Origin: Pilasporangium apinafurcum
Lineage: Eukaryota > Oomycota > Peronosporomycetes > Pythiales > Pythiaceae
Reading direction: 5' to 3'
DNA length: 53,585 bases
Assembly (NCBI GenBank): GCA_001600495.1
Contig: BCKE01000075.1
Span: forward strand, 104,270-157,854
The notes under the pieces were generated by a model. That model worked only from the letters and a program-made list of their open reading frames with translations. It was not told the DNA's origin and ran no database searches. Below, in pieces: positions 21,572 through 30,171 of the stretch (positions within the stretch are counted from its first letter, which is position 1; every line of letters starts with the position of its first letter). The translations under genes were made by a program, and so were the position numbers.

Positions 21572-23629
21572 ATGGATTCAATGTATCCGCTTGTAATAAT
21601 TCCAAAGATGTGGATAAATGATGTGGAACCGCTGGTTCAGCAATATGAGAAGCTGCTGATGCACAAGTACCGATTTGCATTGGCAGACGTGATTATCTCT
21701 ATCCACACAGTGGTGGAGGTGGTGAGACAGACAGATGAATTGCTTCTGTCTGCTGGATCCAGTATGTCAAGTGGCAAAGTGTCAACACAAACTGCACGCA
21801 GCAGCGGAAGTTTGTCTAGGAAGGCGACTTTTCAAGACATGATGCATGGAATTCGACGAAGCTTTCGGTTACTAGAAGCGCAAGTACCGGTGTTTCTGGG
21901 CAATGTGGTAATGCATACGTGTTTGATGTTAAAGTAATCTACTCTCCTGCTATATTGTTGCCAAAACCACTCAACTTGATCTGCTGAGTTAATTAAATAC
22001 ACAGGAAGTCATGGTGTTCATCAAGGCACTAAATGACTTTGTGAAGCTACCGGAACTGGAACTCTTTTGGGATTTGGAGTTGAATAACCTTGAGAAAATG
22101 GTGGTAGAGCAGCTTGTTGCACATGTCCAGACACTGACACAACACGTGATGGACATTGAAGCCGCTTTCACACAAGCAGCAACTGTCTGTGCGCAATTAA
22201 CTATGAAACGCAACGTATGCATATTCACTCGGTGAATTGACTGTGCAATTAGCATTGTTTCAGTACTCATGTGTGCTTCTATCGACAGCATCTGCGAATT
22301 TTCCTAGAAGACGCGATCAATGTGCTGCAGAACTCCCATGCCAAGAGGCTTGCGCATTTCGAGACCACATTGAACCAACTCATCGACGAGTACAAACAAT
22401 TGCTTGATGGTTGGTCAAGAACGTGGACATCCACATAACTTGCAGCTGATCAGCTTATGTAATGTTCGTATTCACTGACGTGTCGTCGTGTGTGTTGTGC
22501 ATGTGATAGCTATCCCTTTACGACAGGTCAAGCAGCTCGAGTACGAGACTCGATCTCTGGAAACGTCCATGGCCATGATGCTGCTGCCACACTTTGAGAT
22601 TTGTCACACCATCACCACAGCGTAAGTATCTTCTCATGCCAAAATCTAATATATCTTCTTCAATAGTGAATTGAAGGCCAACATCTCTTGATGACTGGTG
22701 GTCAGCAACGCTCAGGTGGAGAATAATGCTTATTTTTTGAAGGAAGAGCGCAAGCACATCAATGTATTCGTCCAAGTAGCGATGCAGTTAAAGAACCATA
22801 TAATCGGCTTTGATAGGTATGTTCTGCTTAGAACCTGCTCAGCTGGAATGCTGAAAGCTGACTGGTTTTTTGTATACTTGTTGAATGAAAACAAAAGTGT
22901 TCTGAGCGATTCAAAAGCGTTTGTGCATCAGCTCAAACTATTCGAAAGAGCAGCAAATAAAGTAGGAAAAATAACTGTCGCGTTGGCAAGAGTGTGACGG
23001 TCGAAAGCACTGATCCGCTTCTTGTGTTTGTTTTTATTTTCAGGACGCCTTCCTGGTACACTCCAGCGCATTAAAGCTTCAATTCCAGGAATCTTTAGAT
23101 GAAGAACTATTTCATGCCTATGTGCAGGATTGGACAATGAAGCGAAATCAACTCAAGGTGGGCTGAATAGTTGTGCATGATAGTTTATCATACACTGAAC
23201 GGACCAAGTGCTATTGTTCAGACATTGCTCGGCGACTCCGACTATTGCTTCACAACAAGGCGCGTGGACTACTTGAAAGCTGAAATTCTCAAAACGCAGG
23301 GTTCCATAGAGAAAAGGTACAGTACTAGCTTCAAAGTGTATCTCGTATGTGTCTTGTGAACTGATGCAAATAGGTTGTGGCTACTTGATATTTGTCTTCT
23401 CAGCAAGGAACTGGTTTTGTCGGATGATCCCACTCGCATGAGAGTATTTCAAGAGGTATAATTCATTCTCATCTTCGTAGTTGATGGAACTTGTGACTCC
23501 GACGCGGTTTGCATTTGTTTTTTGTTTGTGTAGATCAAAGTGATATTTGAAGAAGAAGGTGGTCGCATGACAGTCCACAATCTCTGTGCGTCAGTGTCCG
23601 GGGCTGCTGAAGGACAAAGAGTATGCTGA
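21572..23629 (+). CDS. Ten-exon helical protein of unknown function
   Basis: Exons 21572-21907, 22005-22214, 22289-22409, 22510-22621, 22706-22816, 22898-22961, 23044-23157, 23222-23316, 23404-23455 and 23534-23629 join without frame errors to 436 residues. All introns are GT-AG and 70-100 nt. The protein is predicted mostly helical, with repeated Leu/Glu/Lys patterns (LEDAINVLQNSHAKRLAHF, TTLNQLIDEYKQLL, ALKLQFQESLDEELFHAY). The N-terminus begins MDSMYPLVIIPKMWINDVEP. I recognise no domain. The BAR-like rhythm in the middle is only suggestive. The density of introns is unusual beside its single-exon neighbours. It converges with the TPR gene, with 140 bp between stops. Confidence 0.7.
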
Positions 23630-23769
23630 TGGTGCATGGATAGATATTGTAGAAATCATTCTCTTTAGTAGTCCAAGTAAATATTCGGAGTTGAATGTCC
23701 AGTGCTGATGTTGTGCTTTGTAGCTGTTGTTATTGCGTTAGGAAGGCACGTACTTGCATAATATCCACT

Positions 23770-26154
23770 TTATTGTCGGCTTTGGAGGCTATGTCTGTTT
23801 CCATCAGTATCTTCCATCAACGTAGCGATTGCGAGAGCCACACAATTGCTGGTCGCTTCAAATTGAGAAAGCCACCGATTGCTGTAGCTGAGGCAGAGCT
23901 TGGCTAGCCGTTTAGCATTCGCAGACGATACATGGGCCGCTTCAAACTCTCTCATGTGTAGCTGTTCCACTGCTAAATTGTTGTAGCACACAGCAGCTAA
24001 GCAAATCTTTTGTGCGGACGCACCGTCGCCATTCTCCCCCGTTTCCTCCAGTTTGTTCTCTTCGATCATCTCCAGGATACTAGCCATGTGTTTTATTGCT
24101 TCCTGATGTTTCCTCTGATATGAAAGCAAATTTGCTAGATGAAGGCGACATTTGGCGAGATGGGACCAGCTGTTTTGCTTGGAATGGATTTCCTGTGCTT
24201 TTAGAATGTATTGAATTCCTGCATTTGGTTTTCGGCGCCTGTAATAATAATGAGCGCAGGTATCGTATAAATATGCCAAGAGCTCGAGGCGCATAGTAGT
24301 GCTCACCAGAATGGAGTTGTCGAGAAGATGCTCCGCTTGTTTTATTAACTGCAGCGCTGATGCGAACTTTTGATAGTCGATACAGCGACTGGCAAATGCA
24401 TTGCAAGTTACAACAAGCTGTTTCCAAAGCTTGATATCCAATTCATCCATTCCTCGTGCTCGTATCAGAGTGATTAAAAGCGACTCCAGCATTGTGATAC
24501 ACTGAGTGAACTTTTGTTTTGCCTCCATCTGCCGCACTTCTTCACAGAGTCGATGCTCACACATGGCTAACGATGTCGGTACTTCATGTCTTTTACCAGG
24601 GGAAGTGGAAGATGGCTTGTCTGGAGAAGGTTGATGTTGTGAAAATCCATGCGCAAGCGCACACCACACAGCTTTGACCGCGCCTGTTCCTGCAAACCAA
24701 ATTGGACGCGGCACTTTCGGCATATTGATAATCACATTCCCATCTTCAAGTCGCTGCGATGGTTCCCATGATCGATGAATCGTGCGTGGTCGTCTGTGAT
24801 TCCTTGTCGTAGGGATCGACGAGGTTGATGAATCTAGATGCCCATTGATCGCTGGAAGTGAGCAAGATTGCCCGAGGTGTCGTGGTCTACTACTGTTTGA
24901 GGTTGGAGCTTCGATAGTAGATGGCCGTGGTTGCGGAGTCCCTATACGAATTGATCTGCTGGCAGGTCGACCGTTCTCTATGCAGGCATTTTTACTCACG
25001 GATACACCGGCTGCCTTCGCCTTCATGGACGTAGCGTAAATGGTCAAGATCTGTCGCGCCAGCTCGTTTTCCCACTCACCCTCATTTTCTGGAGCATGCT
25101 CTGGAGGACGGAGTAGTTCCGAATCGCACCGTATAGACGAGGGTTCAATTGCAGCAGTAGGTTCAATATTCTCTTCCCGAAGCTGTGATGCATCTGAAGC
25201 TTCGTTATTTAGATCTTCTATGTGAGCTGCAGTATCTGGTGCTTGCTCAAGTGCACATATTTGCGAAGGATCGGTCTGTCGGCTTGCCCTCTTTGTATGA
25301 TCAGGACTTTCACCTGAGGCATTGTGACTTGTGGCATTCGACTGATATTGTTGTCGCATATTTCCTATGAATCTGTTTTCGGTGTCACCGTCTAAGCAAT
25401 TGCTCTTTTTGATCGGTTGTTTTGCCTCAGATAATAATGTCTTCGACTTTTTTAAAATGGCATGCGTCTTTTGACTCACTTTTTCGCGCACGGCATTGAA
25501 CTCAGCTTCTATGGAGTTACTGCAGTCTCCATACTCGTCGCTGCTGTGTGCTATCATATTGTCGCTTCTTGGCTTTGCTGTTGCCTGCCGCTGGTGCGAA
25601 GACTTGGAAGTGCTCCGCTTGGGTTTTGCATTTGCACTCGAAATTAATGGCGAGTAAAGTAACTTGTCTTCGTGGAATTTTCGAGTCTGATTTCTCTTGA
25701 CTTGCCTTATCGTTTGCGAATCTCTTCCAACTAATTCCTCCAGCCCTTGAGAGGGCAATTCTTGAAGCTGCTGCAAACTTGTGGAAGCGCTGATTTCCAG
25801 TTCATTGCATCGTTCTTCCCGGCTTATTATAATCGGATTACTTTGATAAGCTCTTTCGACTACTTCAGAAGGTTCGCAAAGTTGTGAACTTTTTGTCTCT
25901 GCGCACCGAATAGGCGTATACGTCAGTCTCTGGACATGTGGCAGGTCAAGACCGCTTTCAGATAACGAATGTAGCACTAAAGTGTGCAAATTCCGCTCTA
26001 ACCGCGTTGGAGATTTGTCTTTTGATCGCACTCTCGCTTTCAATTGTGCTCGGTTCGAAGGCAGCGCAAGTCCAGAAGCGCGAAGACTATCCATTACATG
26101 CTGAATAATTTCATCTCTTTGTGTTCTTAGCATTGCCTCGTGTCGTTCATTCAT
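23770..26154 (-). CDS. Large protein with C-terminal TPR-like repeats
   Basis: Single exon of 794 residues from the first ATG (26154); the frame extends 6 codons further up without an ATG. The first 500 residues are polar and disordered (Ser, Gln, Arg-rich, with SVSKNACIENGRPASRSIRI and similar). Residues about 515-780 form paired helices typical of TPRs: QKFASALQLIKQAEHLLD, LYDTCAHYYYRRRKPNAGIQ, LHLANLLSYQRKHQEAIKHM and AVCYNNLAVEQLHMREFEAA. TPR arrays are protein-binding scaffolds; the partner is unknown. I could not tie it to a named family. There are no transmembrane segments. Confidence 0.75.
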   Translation of the reverse strand: MNERHEAMLRTQRDEIIQHVMDSLRASGLALPSNRAQLKARVRSKDKSPTRLERNLHTLVLHSLSESGLDLPHVQRLTYTPIRCAETKSSQLCEPSEVVERAYQSNPIIISREERCNELEISASTSLQQLQELPSQGLEELVGRDSQTIRQVKRNQTRKFHEDKLLYSPLISSANAKPKRSTSKSSHQRQATAKPRSDNMIAHSSDEYGDCSNSIEAEFNAVREKVSQKTHAILKKSKTLLSEAKQPIKKSNCLDGDTENRFIGNMRQQYQSNATSHNASGESPDHTKRASRQTDPSQICALEQAPDTAAHIEDLNNEASDASQLREENIEPTAAIEPSSIRCDSELLRPPEHAPENEGEWENELARQILTIYATSMKAKAAGVSVSKNACIENGRPASRSIRIGTPQPRPSTIEAPTSNSSRPRHLGQSCSLPAINGHLDSSTSSIPTTRNHRRPRTIHRSWEPSQRLEDGNVIINMPKVPRPIWFAGTGAVKAVWCALAHGFSQHQPSPDKPSSTSPGKRHEVPTSLAMCEHRLCEEVRQMEAKQKFTQCITMLESLLITLIRARGMDELDIKLWKQLVVTCNAFASRCIDYQKFASALQLIKQAEHLLDNSILVSTTMRLELLAYLYDTCAHYYYRRRKPNAGIQYILKAQEIHSKQNSWSHLAKCRLHLANLLSYQRKHQEAIKHMASILEMIEENKLEETGENGDGASAQKICLAAVCYNNLAVEQLHMREFEAAHVSSANAKRLAKLCLSYSNRWLSQFEATSNCVALAIATLMEDTDGNRHSLQSRQ

Positions 26155-26172
26155 TTTCTGTGATAGTTTCAC

Positions 26173-26575
26173 ATGACATTTGTGAGGGTACTTCGATGCG
26201 GTAAAATGTTTCTACTTCACATGTTGCCCACCTCTATGATTGACGTCACTTGATCCATGGAGAGCATTGCTGTTTCACCGCTTTGATTATTTCAGTGGCA
26301 GTATAATAATGTAGTGAGAATTTTTTGCAGATAGTATCACAGTGGGAATCACATACCTTTTGCTTTCATTTCCAGCATCATTCATTGTATCCAACTTCGC
26401 GTTGTATACTGTGCTGCTTGGTTTCTGTGTCGCATCAAAATGATGCTCTCTGATCGATTTACTAGCTATATACCTTAAATCCCTACACTCAGCATATCAA
26501 CATACTTTTTGTCGGATAAATTTAGAGCTATGAGTGCAACAGTAGAGACCCTTCTTCGCAAAGAACCGATCCTGT
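26173..26575. other. Intergenic, no gene recognised
   Basis: This 400-bp gap lies between the 5' end of the TPR gene and the left end of composite copy B. It is AT-rich and has no coding signal. It should carry the TPR gene promoter. Confidence 0.5.
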
Positions 26576-28043
26576 TTTAACCCTTATTCCCCCGTTTCTC
26601 CCACTAGTGGGATAGAAACTTGTTTTCAATTCTTCGCAATAAGCTTTTTTCTCCACTACCCTTCTTCTCAAGAAAGGATCCAGGTCGATGACAGTACATC
26701 TCCGAGGAGATCAACATTGCTTCCGATCTCAAGGACATCAAGCCAGGACTGTCCAGATTGATAGAAATGACACGTAAAAAGCAGATCTCGAGGATTGCAG
26801 TTACCATCCAATATCAATTTGAGTACGGACTCGTCGCACAAATATGTAAAGAGCATAACATCCAAACCATGGTTCACACTGATCAAACGATCCAAGATAG
26901 ATGAACCAAGTCCGAACAGTATCTTGAAAGTGAAGTTGTATCCAACAAAGGAGCAGAAGCAACTTCTCAACAAGATGTTTGATATCAGAAAGTCTTGGAG
27001 TATCCTCACTGATAGAGATGTCAACGCTGCTAGAACACATCTTTTTCAAGAATGGACACCTCCAGTAGCATCCCACTAAAGAGAAATACGAAAATATGAT
27101 GGTACCTCCTGACAATTACGTTCCCGATACTGTCATTGGGATCGACCCTGGTATGCGATCGCTCTGCACTGTCATTCGTGTGCGAGAAGTTGATGTGGAA
27201 GAGAAGGAAGCGAAATGCAACGGAAGGATACCCAAGCAAAGTCAAGTGAAAGAATCGAAGTAGAAGCGACGAAAGAAACGAAAGAAGAAAAGGAAGAGGA
27301 GACGCAAACACGGCGTTCGACGCAAGCGAACCAGTAACCAGCAGTACGATATTCAACAGATATCTATGCGAGAGTACAGACATCTCGCCAGGATGAACAA
27401 GTGTATGTTCTGGTACGAGAACTTGAAGAAGAGAGAACATGCGTACGGAAGGATTATCCGAGAGATGCCTTCGTTCAAGACAGCATCATATGAGCAGTAT
27501 ATGACAAACGTCAAGTATGTGTGAAGACATCTCGACTTCTTGGTGAGCTTCTGTGGATCGCATCCATTTCATAAATGGCATTTCCTTCAGTTCAGATTTA
27601 GTCGGAAGACGTTGGCACATCTGGCAAAGCGGTTGGTATCTACGTCAAGTCCTCAGGTTTGCATTGGTCTCGGTGACTGGAGTCAACAGGACTTCGTCAA
27701 GGGTCACGTACATGGACTCGTGAAGCGGTTCACACATGAGCTGGTAAAGCGTGAGATCGTGCTGCAGATCGACGAGTACTGGATGAGTCAGTGATGCTCC
27801 GAGTGCTACCAGCAGCTTGAAGAGACGCTATTCCCGATAAAAAAAAGGCTGATGGAAGCACAAGCGTCAAGTTTTCCTGCCAGGTTCTTCACTGTAACAA
27901 CAGCGAGTGCAGAATCATGTGGAAACGAGATGTGAATACGTCAAAGAACATCCTTACATTCGCTATGTGTCTCCTACATGGATTTCCAAGACCGCCAGAG
28001 TTACGACGAGGAAGAAAGAATGTAGGAAGAGAATAGAGTGTAG
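26576..28043 (+). mobile_element. Decayed Fanzor composite element, copy B
   Basis: Aligns to copy A at a constant offset of 25580 with no insertions or deletions over 1.47 kb. By eye there are three mismatches in the first 25 bases and two inside (2058/27638 and 2152/27732, both G in A and A in B). It shares every stop and the frameshift of copy A, so both descend from an already dead element, and the duplication is recent. The flanks of the copies do not resemble each other. The right end (GAGTGTAG) abuts a dead ankyrin gene. Spread of a dead element implies help in trans, segmental duplication, or an assembly artefact. Confidence 0.8.
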
Positions 28044-28136
28044 GAATAGCATCGGTGGGCATTGGGGGAGTCAACCGACTTTTCGAACGTGTCTACACGT
28101 TAGATCGTATTCTGGTAATCACCAGTAAGATGATGA

Positions 28137-28529
28137 GTGGCGAAGTTGTCCGATGCAGTCTGTGATGGTAACATGAACGAAGTGAAGTGATTAATTGATG
28201 AAGATCGTGCAATTGCGAATTACATTGGAATGTATGATGGACGGCCGTTCCTCTTTTGGGTAATGAAGGCCCATCAACCTGCGTGTTTGGCCGTTTTCCT
28301 TACTCATCGCACCAAAATTCACGTCGGTAGTTGTTCTAGCAATACTGCTTTGCACAAAACTACATATTTGATCCACGAGGATTGTGTCTTGCTGTTGATC
28401 AAGCATGGTGCTCAAGTAAATTCTTGGAATTTGATGGATCAGATGCCCATGAATCTGACAGAGTTGTTTGAGCGCAAGAATATCGCGGATCTACTAGTCA
28501 CAAAACAACGCGAACAAGAAAATTATTGA
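28137..28529 (+). pseudogene. Small ankyrin-repeat pseudogene
   Basis: The frame reads VAKLSDAVCDGNMNEVK, TGA, then LIDEDRAIANYIGMYDGRPF and the repeat NTALHKTTYLIHEDCVLLLI with KHGAQVN, ending at TGA 28527. The likely start codon is now GTG (28137), and an in-frame TGA lies at 28188, so the gene is dead as read, unless the start is elsewhere and the stop is a sequencing error. Around 130 residues would suit a small single-exon ankyrin protein. It begins 93 bp past composite copy B. Confidence 0.55.
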
Positions 28530-28658
28530 GATGCTAAGAGGCAAAGTATGTCAAAGAATAAACATGTTATTGCGAAGGAAACCTGTTCACATCATCTTCT
28601 GAATAGCATGCCGACTGGTTTATGACATGACGTACAGACAGGCTGGGTGTGTGATCGA

Positions 28659-30027
28659 TCACTGAACTACGCCAATATCGAAGCTGATGCCGTTCACACA
28701 GCAAGTAAAATAGTGACTGCAACAGCCACATATCAATATGAACGTTAGATGTGTTTCGTGCTGCCGATCATACAAGCACTGACCTTTTTCCTCGAACAAC
28801 ACATTTTGCTTCAAACTTAAGGATATCCTGAACGTTGGCTTTCGAGTCTTCGGCAATATGTGTCCTGTCAGCCAAGGTATAGGTGTAGCAATACTGCTAT
28901 AAGTAATTATGTCGTGGTTATGAACTGTAAGCAAGAAATATCGCTTGAGTCACCTCTCAAGCTGGACTGGACGAAGTATAATCCGTTTCGAGACTTGACT
29001 CGTCCAGGATGATGGCAGAAACTCTGCATATTCCCAGGTACTTCCAATGCCTGTGTGAAGTTGGCATGGTGAATAGAATAACTATGATCACGAATTAGAA
29101 CTAAGTTGAGGACCATTAGTCTTACCCGGCACCTCTTTCGCTGCTACCACAATGGGGGAGTGATGTCGTATGAATTGTTTCAGAAAGTGGAACACCTGCT
29201 CTGATAATGCTAAACCCTCTCCAACGCTCCTAATTGCCATCTGGTCAGGTGTAACGTTGCAATGAGGTCCAAACATGATTTTTCAGTCTTCGATGTAGCA
29301 AAGCCTACCTTGTCCACGGCATGGAAGGAATCGATGCAATTAAAAGCCAGTAACAGTGCTACGAATTGCACGGCAGAAGCGATGATAACTTTGTGAGAGT
29401 ATTATAGATGATACGAAGATCCACCTACGTGCTGATGGAAGATCGAGAAGCTGAAAATGGATGTGATTTAGTGTTGCCAACAGCTGGAATGTGTCGCGGC
29501 AATGGTAAAGAAGCACACGATCCATCGCATGTCGTGCCTTTTCCTACAAAATAATCCGCTTGCTTAGACGCCTTTATGACAGTCTTTTGTAGATATTGCT
29601 CGAATGCTCCCGCATGAGCACCATCACCAACTTCGCCACGTACCTGTCGCTCTTGCTGATCTGTATATATCCTTTGCAATTTCTCACACACAATTTCCAG
29701 CAACTGGTCCGCAAATACCTCATACTCATGATCAAACATGTAGACACGCTCGTTTGAGTTCTCTCCATCATCGCCATTTGCGGTCATACTACGCGTGAGA
29801 AACGCCGCGATGATATGTAACACTACTAGCAACTTTGGAGTAGCTGCACTCCCGCAGATTTCGACTACATGCCGCGGATAAAATCCATCGCTACCTCCGC
29901 CATCAGCGGCGGGTGAACTATTAGAAGTGGACACGCAAGCATCAACGAAGCGTAGACCCGTGAGAAATCCGCGCGTAGGACGGCGCGCGAACAAATCCAG
30001 TGCGGTTTCATCCAGCGACCAGAGCAT
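28659..30027 (-). CDS. XRCC2: XRCC2-like RAD51 paralogue
   Basis: Seven exons (30027-29581, 29543-29429, 29388-29309, 29240-29126, 29050-28954, 28864-28784, 28716-28659) give 330 residues with consistent phases. Human XRCC2 has 280. Similarity runs along the whole fold: VVEICGSAATPKLLVVLHII (Walker A position), ERVYMFDHEYEVFADQLLEI, RVLLYHCRDTFQLLATLNHI, LLLAFNCIDSFHAVDK (Walker B position), FHFLKQFIRHHSPIVVAAKE and a Rad51-type end (YFTCCVNGISFDIG). XRCC2 works with RAD51D in homologous recombination. The Walker A loop is degenerate: the Lys is kept but Gly and Thr are replaced. Exon 1 ends ACT/GTCATA, a weak donor, so that junction is the least certain. It is divergent from ELP2. Confidence 0.78.
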
Positions 30028-30085
30028 ATTCCTTTTGTCTTGATGTGTGCAAGAATGAATGTCGTAAATACAATTCAACCAAATA

Positions 30086-30106
30086 ATTGACTACTTAGTA
30101 GTCAAT
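30086..30106. promoter_or_regulatory. 21-bp palindrome in the XRCC2/ELP2 two-way promoter
   Basis: Arms ATTGACTACT and AGTAGTCAAT are perfect reverse complements around one central T. The centre (30096) is 69 bp from the XRCC2 ATG and 76 bp from the ELP2 ATG at 30172, that is, almost midway. It could bind a dimeric regulator serving both genes. It also argues against ELP2 starting at 30115, only 9 bp from the palindrome. Confidence 0.5.
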
Positions 30107-30171
30107 ATGTTGATATGACTCTCTGGAAGCTCTTTCCTTATGACCACCACTCTTACTACTTTGCCATTGTG

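Noticed and set aside
30115-30171. ELP2 start at the upstream ATG
   Set aside because: It is possible, but the added 19 residues do not look like Elp2 and the ATG lies 9 bp from the promoter palindrome; the ATG at 30172 precedes the conserved start.
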